Origin: Dyella jiangningensis | GTDB lineage: Bacteria > Pseudomonadota > Gammaproteobacteria > Xanthomonadales > Rhodanobacteraceae | Assembly (NCBI RefSeq): GCF_003264855.1 | Contig: NZ_NFZS01000005.1 | Span: 1 to 64,000 of the forward strand | Direction: 5' to 3' | DNA length: 64,000 nt | Part shown: positions 1-6,968 of the stretch, in pieces | Layout: every line of letters starts with the position of its first letter | Position numbering within the stretch: the stretch's first letter is position 1 | Translations under genes and position numbers: made by a program | Notes under the pieces: model-generated | The model's database searches: none | Told to the model about the DNA's origin: nothing | What the model saw: the letters and a program-made list of their open reading frames with translations, nothing else

Positions 1-95
1 AGTCGCTCGGCCACCTCCGTAACGGGGTAGCCACGCTCGCTAACCTGCTTAACCGCTTCAGCCTTAAACTCGTCAGTGAAACGCTTGCTGGTCAT
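1..95 (-). CDS. IS3-family transposase OrfA, N-terminal part only
   Basis: The visible 31 residues begin MTSKRFTDEFKAEAVKQV and continue through ERGYPVTEVAERL. This is the typical start of IS3-family OrfA, a small helix-turn-helix protein that binds the element ends. The remainder, and the OrfB integrase expected after it by programmed frameshift, would lie to the left of the window. A GGAGG-like ribosome site (GATCGGAGGATCT) sits just before the ATG, which fixes the start. The first codons overlap the tail of the small gene downstream of the ATPase, on the same strand, showing that the element inserted within or at the end of that gene. Family assignment is firm; the subgroup is not determined. 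Confidence 0.8.
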   Translation of the reverse strand, partial: MTSKRFTDEFKAEAVKQVSERGYPVTEVAER

Positions 96-426
96 AGATC
101 CTCCGATCCTCAATAGACACTATCAGGTGTCTACGGAATCGGGGGCGTACCACATCGTCTGCGTAACCATTGAGCTCAAGCCATGCGGGCCAGTCCAAGA
201 CCAAGTCGCCAGCAGTATCCGGCGGAGCACCGGCCAGATTGGCGGAAAATCTCAGTACACGATATGAGGTGCCGTAGTCGCTTTTAATGCGATACCACTT
301 CCCGTGGGCGCGCCTGCGATCGGCCTTGTCTGGCATCCAGCGATGCGAAATGACCATCCAACCAAGAGGGATGCCAATTCGCTCAGCAAAGGCAGCCGGT
401 GATATCCGTTTGAATCTCCCTTTCAT
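73..426 (-). CDS. Small unknown protein downstream of the ATPase, 3' end replaced by IS sequence
   Basis: A 117-residue frame starts 6 bp after the stop of the ATPase gene, so the two are almost certainly co-transcribed and perhaps translationally coupled. I do not recognise the family. The first ~98 residues look like real protein with mixed basic and aromatic content (motifs HRWMPDKADRRRAHGKWYRI and VLDWPAWLEL). Roughly the last 19 residues are encoded by the insertion sequence, reading through its leader and the start of OrfA in another frame. The native C-terminus is therefore missing, and the product may be a non-functional fragment. Its tight spacing suggests it was a partner or accessory of the ATPase. 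It could alternatively be an independent cargo gene of a mobile island. Confidence 0.6.
   Translation of the reverse strand: MKGRFKRISPAAFAERIGIPLGWMVISHRWMPDKADRRRAHGKWYRIKSDYGTSYRVLRFSANLAGAPPDTAGDLVLDWPAWLELNGYADDVVRPRFRRHLIVSIEDRRIYDQQAFH
114..133. repeat. Perfect 7-bp inverted repeat at the IS boundary
   Basis: TAGACAC and GTGTCTA flank a 6-nt loop (TATCAG). The structure lies 18 bp before the OrfA start codon. It may be part of the terminal repeat of the insertion sequence or a hairpin in the transposase leader. Which of the two cannot be decided without the other end of the element. Confidence 0.6.
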
Positions 427-432
427 AGGTGC

Positions 433-2520
433 CTAGCTCGCAACATCGATAATCTTCGATAATACATTAACCATTCCAGAGGGCCTATGGCCGTCTTGAC
501 TCATCTTCGCCAAGATGAGGTTCCGTAAGGCTTCGTAAGAAACGGTTATGTTCAACTTGGGAACCAATCGTCGAAGAACATCCCTCCCCGGAAATATCTT
601 CATCCAAGACTCGTTCGAAAGACCATCCTGGTAATAGGACCTCCTCTCTTCCGCGAGTGCTCGAAGACTATCTACATTGAGCCCTAACGAAGCCTTGCCT
701 AGCTTCTCCATGGATCGAACAACGGCTGCGGCGGCAGCGCCTGCCAAATCGGGAGAGTTCGGATCAAATTCCGTATTGATGGACCTTACAAGCGCTGTGT
801 TCGCGTATGCAGAGAGATCACGGCGAAGAAGCATGGGCAACGTATCTTTCGCCGCATCCCAAAGAGCTTTGTAGACCCCTTCCTTTGTTAATGCCCTGCC
901 TGGCTCTAGTTCCTTAACTACGCGAAGGATATAGTCCGGCTCGAGGAAATAATTTTCGATGTGGTACACATCCCAACTGAACTGATTCGTGCGTTCAGTC
1001 GAAAGAGGTTCACCGTCGCTATCATTGATGCAAAAGAACTTAAGCGGCACCTCTCCCTCGTTTGCGGCCTTTTCAAGGATATCTAGTAGCGCCCTTACTC
1101 TCTGCTTGTTCGTCCCGGAGATAAGGTTTGCCTGCTGCCCGACCTCTGGAAACAACGTGGAGACGACTCGCTTATCAAAGTCAGAGTCGCCACCACCTTC
1201 GAGAATTATGACCTTTGCACCGGGATGATAAGCGGCCAAATCTCCAACCATATCAATGAGCGCAAGGTCGAGATCCTCCCTCACGGAGAGAGCCTTCAAC
1301 TGGTTTTCACCAGGAGCAACAGCAGCACATGGAAGCATGTGATACACGTTGTAGGCCTCGCGCCCCACCACCTCCCTCAGCAGCGCGTCCGAATGTGTTA
1401 CGAGCCATATTTGATTTTCCAGACGTTCACCCAAATTTTTCCTGTAGAACTCAGGCAGCCCACGAATTAGCCTTGGATTCAGATGAAGCTCTGGCTCATC
1501 AAGAAGAATTATTGAATAACGAGGGGCCGAGTTCCTGATTCGAAGATATCCATACAAGATCTCTTTTTCGCCAGCACTCAATTCATCGAGATCATGTGTA
1601 CTGTTCTCACCGATCTTGACAGGAAAAGTCAGAGCTCCTGCTTTAGTGGGCTGCGGTCCCAGGAATACCTTTTCCGGAAAAAATGTCTGAAAGAGCTCTT
1701 GCAGAGTCGCGGTCAAGGTCGACTGCGCTGCATCATCAAATCCCGCGCGCTCGGCCAGAATCTCCTTCACATACGAGGCGGCCATTTCGCTCTTTACATT
1801 GTTGTACTTGGCCGCATAGTTGTAGAGCGCCGTATGACTTCGCTGCTGATCGTTTGCATCAAGGTTGAGATTTATCCCCTGGACACTTTCCCGTCCGTAG
1901 TGGCGCTGCGCCCCATGAAAGTCGATAACACCGATCTGCCGCGGCCTGAAAGTACTAAACACAATGGACAGAGCAATCGAGTTTCTGATTTCAGGAGGCT
2001 TTCCGGGCTGAATGCGGAAGCGAGCGTTGATGGTCGGCCTGTTCAATTCGGACATGAGCACCGCATACTCTTGTTCAACTCGACTCGCCACTTCAGCTTC
2101 TCGATCTCTAACCTGGGTGGCAAACATGCTTGCCGTCCTACCCCAGGAATAGGCCTCAGGAAGAATTACCTTCCAGATTTTTTCGCGCAGTAGCTCATGC
2201 GCATTGTTCGCAATGAAGCTTCGCTCCTCGCTCGCCATCTTAAACTCACATTCGATGACTACATCTCGCTGCGGATTGTTGAAGATCGACGTGAAGTCAG
2301 CGGCACTATTCGTTAGGTTGATCTGAAACTCGCCCATCCATTGCTGCCATTCATTTGCCTGGTAACCGCCGTATACCGACTTAACCAATCGAATGGCATC
2401 AAAAACACATGATTTGCCCGAGCCGTTCTGGCCGGCGATGATCACGATGCTGCCAAGGTCTTTCATGGAAACATCAGCAATGCCTCGAAAATTTGATATG
2501 CGCAGGCTTTCAATCTTCAT
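433..2520 (-). CDS. AAA ATPase fused to a TOPRIM/DUF4435-like domain (OLD/PARIS-like, candidate defence protein)
   Basis: This 695-residue protein has an ABC/SMC-type ATPase in the first ~400 residues. Walker A is GQNGSGKS (30-37), the signature LSAGEKE (314-320), Walker B IILLDEPE (337-344) and the switch histidine is in LVTHSD (~376). After that comes a second domain with ILEGGGDSDF (~439-448), CINDSDG (~497-503) and HIENYFLEP (~520-528). That order of an E, a DxD and an ENY motif matches DUF4435/TOPRIM-like domains. The same pair of domains occurs as two proteins (AriA, AriB) or fused in PARIS, and similarly in OLD nucleases. A ribosome site AAGGGG precedes the ATG. Base composition is clearly lower in GC than the surrounding genes, and an IS lies next door, both signs of transfer. 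A defence role is inference; the domain reading is firmer. Confidence 0.75.
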   Translation of the reverse strand: MKIESLRISNFRGIADVSMKDLGSIVIIAGQNGSGKSCVFDAIRLVKSVYGGYQANEWQQWMGEFQINLTNSAADFTSIFNNPQRDVVIECEFKMASEERSFIANNAHELLREKIWKVILPEAYSWGRTASMFATQVRDREAEVASRVEQEYAVLMSELNRPTINARFRIQPGKPPEIRNSIALSIVFSTFRPRQIGVIDFHGAQRHYGRESVQGINLNLDANDQQRSHTALYNYAAKYNNVKSEMAASYVKEILAERAGFDDAAQSTLTATLQELFQTFFPEKVFLGPQPTKAGALTFPVKIGENSTHDLDELSAGEKEILYGYLRIRNSAPRYSIILLDEPELHLNPRLIRGLPEFYRKNLGERLENQIWLVTHSDALLREVVGREAYNVYHMLPCAAVAPGENQLKALSVREDLDLALIDMVGDLAAYHPGAKVIILEGGGDSDFDKRVVSTLFPEVGQQANLISGTNKQRVRALLDILEKAANEGEVPLKFFCINDSDGEPLSTERTNQFSWDVYHIENYFLEPDYILRVVKELEPGRALTKEGVYKALWDAAKDTLPMLLRRDLSAYANTALVRSINTEFDPNSPDLAGAAAAAVVRSMEKLGKASLGLNVDSLRALAEERRSYYQDGLSNESWMKIFPGRDVLRRLVPKLNITVSYEALRNLILAKMSQDGHRPSGMVNVLSKIIDVAS

Positions 2521-2632
2521 TGATCATCCCCTTCCATTCGTTACCGAAATTTATCCCACGCTCGATGCGAGAGCTTTTGCACAAAGAATTGCCCAAAGCT
2601 TGCGTCCAAATTGACGCAACCAAATCTATAGG

Positions 2633-2668
2633 CAAAAAAAAGGGGCGTGGAAAACATCCGCCCCTTTC
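2633..2668 (-). terminator. Intrinsic terminator of nrdJb
   Basis: On the minus strand the stem GGGGCGGAT / a matching CGCCCC arm around a loop rich in T is followed by eight T residues. It lies 24 bp beyond the nrdJb stop codon and separates it from the foreign island. Confidence 0.8.
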
Positions 2669-2691
2669 TATTCAAAATTAGCGCGGCAAAC

Positions 2692-3435
2692 TCACCCGCA
2701 CTTGCTATACCCACAATTCAAGCAAGTCTGGCAGCCGTCCATCAGCACCAGCGCCTGGGTGTTGCACTTGGCGCAGAGGGTGGCGCCGGGCGGGAAGCCA
2801 TTGGCGTTGGTGGGCTCGGCACTGCCTTCGGCAGCCGGGGCGGCCTTCTTGGGATTGGCGGCAGCTTCATAAGCGGCGCGCTTTTCGGCGATGAGCTTGC
2901 GGGTGCTCTCGTCCAGCTCCGGGTCGTGGATCAGGCCGATCATCTTCATGTGCTGCTCGATGACGGTGCCGATCTCGGCGACGATGCTGGGCATGTAGAC
3001 GCCGCCGGCCTTGAAGTAGCCGCCGCGCGGGTCAAACACGGCCTTCATCTCTTCGACCAAGAAAGTGACGTCGCCGCCCTTGCGGAACACGGCCGACGTG
3101 ATGCGGGTGAGCGCCACGATCCACTGGAAGTGGTCCATGTTCTTCGAGTTGATGAAGATCTCGAAGGGGCGGCGCTGCTCATATTGCGTGCCGGCGTTGA
3201 GCACGATGTCGTTGACGGTGACGTACAACGCGTGCTCGAACAGCGGCGACTTGATCTTGTAGGTGGAGCCGATGAGCGTCTCGGGACGCTCCAGGCTCTC
3301 GTGCATCTGGATGACTTCTGCCTTGGGCGCCTCTTTGGCAGCCGGGGCGGCAGGGGTTGCGACGGGCGCGGCGGCCTTGTCCTCGGGCTTGACGACGTTG
3401 TAGCCCTTGATCTTCTTTTCGATCTTGATCGCCAT
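2692..3435 (-). CDS. nrdJb: NrdJb, C-terminal subunit of split B12-dependent ribonucleotide reductase
   Basis: The 247-residue product matches the separate C-terminal piece of class II (adenosylcobalamin) ribonucleotide reductase known from Pseudomonas and Xanthomonadales. After a lysine start and an alanine/proline-rich linker (residues ~20-40), it carries the TSCPD-type region: YKIKSPLFEHALYVTVNDI, INSKNMDHFQWIVALTRI and the glycine-containing segment FRKGGDVTFLVEEMKAVFD. The tail holds four cysteines as two CxxC-like pairs (CAKC, CLNCGYSKCG). In related enzymes, tail cysteines re-reduce the active site or bind zinc. It works with NrdJa to turn ribonucleotides into deoxyribonucleotides in the cytoplasm. 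It lies third in a minus-strand group after nrdJa and a histone-like gene, not directly next to nrdJa as in Pseudomonas. Confidence 0.9.
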   Translation of the reverse strand: MAIKIEKKIKGYNVVKPEDKAAAPVATPAAPAAKEAPKAEVIQMHESLERPETLIGSTYKIKSPLFEHALYVTVNDIVLNAGTQYEQRRPFEIFINSKNMDHFQWIVALTRITSAVFRKGGDVTFLVEEMKAVFDPRGGYFKAGGVYMPSIVAEIGTVIEQHMKMIGLIHDPELDESTRKLIAEKRAAYEAAANPKKAAPAAEGSAEPTNANGFPPGATLCAKCNTQALVLMDGCQTCLNCGYSKCG

Positions 3436-3553
3436 GGTGTGTGCTTCTTTTTCGAGTCTTGAGGGGCGCTAACAGAACCTTGGGGTCCGGGCCTGGGTTT
3501 CCAACAGCTTTAGGGGCTGGGGCCTGGCGCGGATTGGGGCCTTGAGGCGCTGG

Positions 3554-3573
3554 ATTCCGGCCTGCGCCGGAAT
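3554..3573. repeat. Short palindromic repeat (REP-B family)
   Basis: ATTCCGG-CCTGCG-CCGGAAT is a compact palindrome. The same sequence, with small changes, recurs near 10.66, 10.80, 12.44 and 13.41 kb, always between genes. Confidence 0.8.
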
Positions 3574-3646
3574 GACGGCCTTAACGAAGGCGTCCGTGTC
3601 CTGGGTTTGGTAGCGACGTCCTGGCGGCGCGCGTCGCTGGAAACAA

Positions 3647-3675
3647 TCCGGCCCGGCGTTTGTCGCCGGGCCGGA
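3647..3675 (-). terminator. Strong hairpin after the histone-like gene
   Basis: A perfect 12-bp stem (TCCGGCCCGGCG / CGCCGGGCCGGA) with a 5-nt loop begins 13 bp past the stop of the histone-like gene. Read on the minus strand it is followed only by TTGTTTCC, so termination may be partial and leave some read-through into nrdJb. Confidence 0.6.
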
Positions 3676-3687
3676 CCGGATTACAAC

Positions 3688-4278
3688 TTACTTGCGGCGG
3701 GCGGCTTTCTTGGCCGGCTTGCGCACGGCCTTCTTCACGCCTGCCTTCTTGCTGGCAGTGGACCTCTTGACCGCCTTGGCGGCCTTCTTACCGGCGGCCT
3801 TGCGGGCCGTCTTCTTGACTGCGGCCTTCTTGGCCGTCTTCTTGCTGCTGACCTTGCGAGCAACCTTCTTGGCGGCCGACTTGCGCACGGCCTTCTTGGC
3901 GACCTTGCGAGCGACCTTCTTGGCGGCGGCCTTCTTCACCACGCGCTTCTTGGCGGCGGCCTTCTTGGCGACCTTGCGGGCGCCCTTCTTGGCAGCGGCC
4001 TTCTTCACGGCCTTCTTGGCGACCTTTTTAGCGGCAGCCTTCTTCACGGTCTTCTTGGCAGCCTTCTTGGCGGTCTTCTTGGCCGAAGCCTTCTTGACTG
4101 CCTTCTTAGCTGCCGCCTTCTTGGCCGGAGCTGCCTTCTTGGCCGGAGCCGACTTCTTCTTGGCACGGGCCTTCTTGGGGGCGGCTGCCGAGGTCACTTC
4201 GACCACGGGAACCTCCACCGGCGCGTCAACAACCTGTGCGGCTTCTTCTTTCACTTCGAAATCAGTATCGATAGACAT
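3688..4278 (-). CDS. Histone H1-like, lysine/alanine-rich DNA-binding protein
   Basis: After an acidic, serine/valine-rich head of about 45 residues, the 196-residue protein is almost entirely AAKK, KKAAAKK, KKVARK and KKTAKK repeats, ending in AARRK. This composition is that of bacterial H1-like proteins such as HctB, BpH1 and AlgP, which coat or condense DNA without a fold of their own. The coding DNA is itself repetitive, so the gene probably varies in length between strains. It sits between nrdJa and nrdJb on the same strand, a placement that splits an otherwise adjacent pair. The start is the only ATG before the repeats. Nucleoid binding is inferred from composition; the target and role are unknown. 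Confidence 0.85.
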   Translation of the reverse strand: MSIDTDFEVKEEAAQVVDAPVEVPVVEVTSAAAPKKARAKKKSAPAKKAAPAKKAAAKKAVKKASAKKTAKKAAKKTVKKAAAKKVAKKAVKKAAAKKGARKVAKKAAAKKRVVKKAAAKKVARKVAKKAVRKSAAKKVARKVSSKKTAKKAAVKKTARKAAGKKAAKAVKRSTASKKAGVKKAVRKPAKKAARRK

Positions 4279-4392
4279 GCGGGTAATCCCCTCCGACGTG
4301 GATTTGGATCTTGTAGTGAGCCTTGCCTCAAGGCATCCGGAACGACTCTTACAAGCGTGCCGGAACCTGAGTACCAGGTCCCGGCGACGATA

Positions 4393-6537
4393 TTAGAACT
4401 TTCCGTAATACCCTTCCTTCAAGGCATCGAACAAATTGGCGGCCGTGTGCATTTCGCCGTCGTACTCCACTTCTTCGTTGCCTTTCAGTTCCACAACGCT
4501 ACCGTCTTCCAATTCGAAGCGGTAGAGGGTGCTCTCAAGATCGGCTTCCTTCACCAGCACGCCCTGGAATGCAGCGGGGTTGAAACGGAAGGTGGTGCAG
4601 CCCTTGAGGCCCTGCTTGTAAGCGTAGAAGTAGATGTCCTTGAAGTCTTCGTAGGGATAGTCGGTGGGGACGTTGGCCGTCTTGGAGATGGACGAATCGA
4701 CCCAGCGCTGCGCGGCAGCCTGGATGTCGACGTGCTCCTTGGGCGAGATGTCGTCGGCGGCCACGAAGTATTCGGGCAGCTTGGACTTCGGGTCGTCGGA
4801 GAACGGCAGCGCGTCGGCGTTGATGAGCGCGCGGTAGGCCAGCAGCTCGTAGCTGTAGACCTCCACCTTTTCCTTGGTCTTGCGGCCCTCGCGGATCACG
4901 TTGCGCGAGTAGTGATGGGCAAAGCTGGGCTCGATGCCGTTGCTGGCGTTGTTGGCCAGCGACAGCGAGATGGTGCCGGTGGGCGCGATGGAGCTGTGGT
5001 GGGTGAAGCGGGCGCCGGTTTCGGCGAGCTCGGCCACCAGGTTCGGGGCCACTTCGGCCACGCGCTGCATGTAGCGGCTGTACTTGGCGTGCAGCACGCG
5101 GCCGGGGATGGTGTCGCCGACTTTGTAGCCGTCGGTGACCATCTCGGGGCGCTTGCGCAGCATGTCGCCGGTGACGGTGTAGTCACGCGCCAGCACCGGT
5201 GCCGGGCCCTTCTCCTTGGCGAGGTCGAGGGCAACTTCCCAGCCGGCCACGGCCATCTCGCGGGAGACGTCCTCGGTGAAGGACACGGACTCGGCGGTGC
5301 CGTAGCGCATCTTGAGCATGGTGAGCGTGGTGCCCAGGCCCAGGAAGCCCATGCCGTGGCGACGCTTGGAGAGGATCTCGTTGCGCTGCTGCTCGAGCGG
5401 CAGGCCGTTGATCTCCACCACGTTGTCGAGCATGCGGGTGAACACCTTGACCACTTCGCGGTATTCGTCCCAGTCGAAGCGGGCCTTGGGGCCGAACGGG
5501 TCGCGCACGAAGGTGGTGAGGTTGACCGAGCCCAGCAGGCACGATCCGTACGGCGGCAGGGGCTGCTCGCCGCAGGGGTTGGTGGCGCGGATGTGCTCGC
5601 ACCACCAGTTGTTGTTCATCTCGTTGACCTTGTCGATCAGGATGAAGCCCGGCTCGGCGAAGTCATAGGTGGACACCATGATCATGTCCCACAGGTGCCG
5701 CGCGCGGATGTGGCCGTAGATCTTGCAGGCGACCAGGCCGTCTTCGCGCTCCACGTAGTTTTCGTGGGTGGGCCATTCGCGCCACACGACCTTGGCGGGA
5801 TCGTTGAGGTCGATCTCGTCCTGTTCCTTGACGTGCACCGGGAACACCATCGGCCAGTCCTGGTCGTGCTCCACCGCCTGCATGAAGCCGTCGGTGATGA
5901 GCAGGGACAGGTTGAACTGGCGCAGGCGGCCGTCTTCGCGCTTGGCGCGGATGAATTCCTTCACGTCCGGGTGGCTCACGTCGAACGTGCCCATCTGCGC
6001 GCCGCGGCGACCGCCGGCGGACGAGACGGTGAAGCACATCTTGTCGTAGATATCCATGAAGGAAAGCGGGCCGGAGGTGTAGGCACCCGCACCCGACACG
6101 TACGCGCCGCGCGGACGCAGCGTGGAGAACTCGTAGCCGATGCCGCAACCGGCCTTCAGCGTGAGGCCGGCCTCGTGCACCTTCTCCAGGATGTCGTCCA
6201 TGGAGTCACGGATGGTGCCCGACACCGTGCAGTTGATGGTGGAGGTGGCCGGCTTGTGCTCCAGCGCGCCCGCGTTGGAGGTGATGCGGCCCGCGGGAAT
6301 GGCGCCGCGGCGCAGCGCCCACAGGAAGCGTTCGTTCCAGTGCTCGCGCAGCTCGGGGGTGGTTTCCACTTCGGAAAGAGCGCGGGCGACGCGCTGGTAG
6401 GTTTCGTCGACACTGCCGTCGACGGGCTCGCCGGACTTCGCCTTGAGACGGTACTTCTTGTCCCAGATGTCGTAGGACGCCGGCTGCAGCGGAATGGTGG
6501 TGTCGCGATTTACGGCTGGTGCACGCATGGTGCTCAT
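4393..6537 (-). CDS. nrdJa: NrdJa, catalytic subunit of B12-dependent ribonucleotide reductase
   Basis: The 714-residue protein is the class II (adenosylcobalamin) ribonucleotide reductase large part, which makes deoxyribonucleotides with or without oxygen. The catalytic signature NPCGE is at residues ~320-324 (radical cysteine 322, glutamate 324, asparagine 320). Cysteines 103 (STINCTVSG) and 333 (YGSCLLGSVN) form the expected redox pair. The conserved LKAGCGIGYEFSTLRPRG and SSAGGRRGAQMG segments are present. It lacks the C-terminal extension of single-chain NrdJ, which is supplied in trans by NrdJb downstream. Upstream lie NrdR-box-like palindromes, suggesting control by the NrdR repressor. 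No cobalamin riboswitch is apparent. Confidence 0.95.
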   Translation of the reverse strand: MSTMRAPAVNRDTTIPLQPASYDIWDKKYRLKAKSGEPVDGSVDETYQRVARALSEVETTPELREHWNERFLWALRRGAIPAGRITSNAGALEHKPATSTINCTVSGTIRDSMDDILEKVHEAGLTLKAGCGIGYEFSTLRPRGAYVSGAGAYTSGPLSFMDIYDKMCFTVSSAGGRRGAQMGTFDVSHPDVKEFIRAKREDGRLRQFNLSLLITDGFMQAVEHDQDWPMVFPVHVKEQDEIDLNDPAKVVWREWPTHENYVEREDGLVACKIYGHIRARHLWDMIMVSTYDFAEPGFILIDKVNEMNNNWWCEHIRATNPCGEQPLPPYGSCLLGSVNLTTFVRDPFGPKARFDWDEYREVVKVFTRMLDNVVEINGLPLEQQRNEILSKRRHGMGFLGLGTTLTMLKMRYGTAESVSFTEDVSREMAVAGWEVALDLAKEKGPAPVLARDYTVTGDMLRKRPEMVTDGYKVGDTIPGRVLHAKYSRYMQRVAEVAPNLVAELAETGARFTHHSSIAPTGTISLSLANNASNGIEPSFAHHYSRNVIREGRKTKEKVEVYSYELLAYRALINADALPFSDDPKSKLPEYFVAADDISPKEHVDIQAAAQRWVDSSISKTANVPTDYPYEDFKDIYFYAYKQGLKGCTTFRFNPAAFQGVLVKEADLESTLYRFELEDGSVVELKGNEEVEYDGEMHTAANLFDALKEGYYGKF

Positions 6538-6708
6538 CGGCTTCCTGACCTCCCGGTACGGCCTTTCGGCCCCGTGTTGGTTTCTTGTTTTATTCGGCTA
6601 TGCCGCTCGCGTCAGTCACGTGCCGGAGAAACCACATAGCCAGCACACTGCCCGACCTTTGCGCTCCCTGCCTGACCTTCGACAACTCCCCCAAGGCCGC
6701 ATCCCCTG

Positions 6709-6724
6709 ACACCAGCTCTTGGGT
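6709..6724. promoter_or_regulatory. Weaker NrdR-box-like site
   Basis: ACACCAGCTCTTGGGT matches 11 of 16 positions of the NrdR consensus ACACAATATATTGTGT. It lies 33 bp, about three helical turns, from the stronger box. NrdR boxes commonly occur in phased pairs, which supports this otherwise weak match. Confidence 0.4.
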
Positions 6725-6741
6725 TTATTACCAGCGTCGTC

Positions 6742-6757
6742 ACACAAGATGTTGTGG
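6742..6757. promoter_or_regulatory. NrdR box upstream of nrdJa
   Basis: ACACAAGATGTTGTGG is a near-perfect palindrome that agrees with the NrdR consensus at 13 of 16 positions. NrdR is an ATP/dATP-sensing repressor of ribonucleotide reductase genes. The site is 205 bp upstream of the nrdJa start codon and probably overlaps its promoter. Confidence 0.65.
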
Positions 6758-6968
6758 TCGCGAACGGAAGGGAAAGTTACCCCTCGGATGGTTGGTTGTA
6801 AAGTCTTTCCACGCGTCTTCGTTCCTGTTCCCAGGCTTGCTGCGAACGCATCCGTGGGATGCGTTGGGCATCGCGGTAGGCAACGGAGCAAAGGCCTGCG
6901 TCGCTGAGGAACCGCGCGCCGTGTTGCGAGTCGAACGACCGCCGATTCAAAGAGAAAAAGGAGCTTCC

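Larger units (their letters stand above)
1..133 (-). mobile_element. End of an IS3-family insertion sequence (cut by window edge)
   Basis: This stretch contains the start of an IS3-type OrfA read leftward and its short leader. The boundary is placed at the outer arm of a perfect 7-bp inverted repeat (TAGACAC / GTGTCTA), where the coding sequence of the neighbouring small gene appears to be interrupted. The exact tip of the terminal repeat is inferred, because the other end of the element lies outside the window and no target duplication can be compared. Confidence 0.65.
6538..6968. other. Divergent intergenic region between nrdJa and degQ
   Basis: This 431-bp gap carries the promoters of nrdJa (leftward) and the DegQ gene (rightward). 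It contains two palindromes that resemble NrdR boxes, described separately. I see no RNA gene and no B12-box motif. A short open frame in phase with degQ is not convincing as coding sequence, since it is followed by a clear ribosome site and signal peptide. Confidence 0.6.

Noticed and set aside
3607-6639. Long open frame of 1010 codons on the plus strand, opposite nrdJa and the histone-like gene
   Set aside because: It is the antisense of genes with firm homology, has no plausible start or domain and reflects high-GC third positions.
6538-6968. Adenosylcobalamin riboswitch upstream of nrdJa
   Set aside because: I looked for a B12-box-like motif and a long structured leader on the minus strand and did not find one; NrdR-like sites better explain control.
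6585-6968. N-terminal extension of the DegQ protein
   Set aside because: The extension has no ribosome site; the ATG at 6969 has AAAAGGAG before it and a signal peptide after it.
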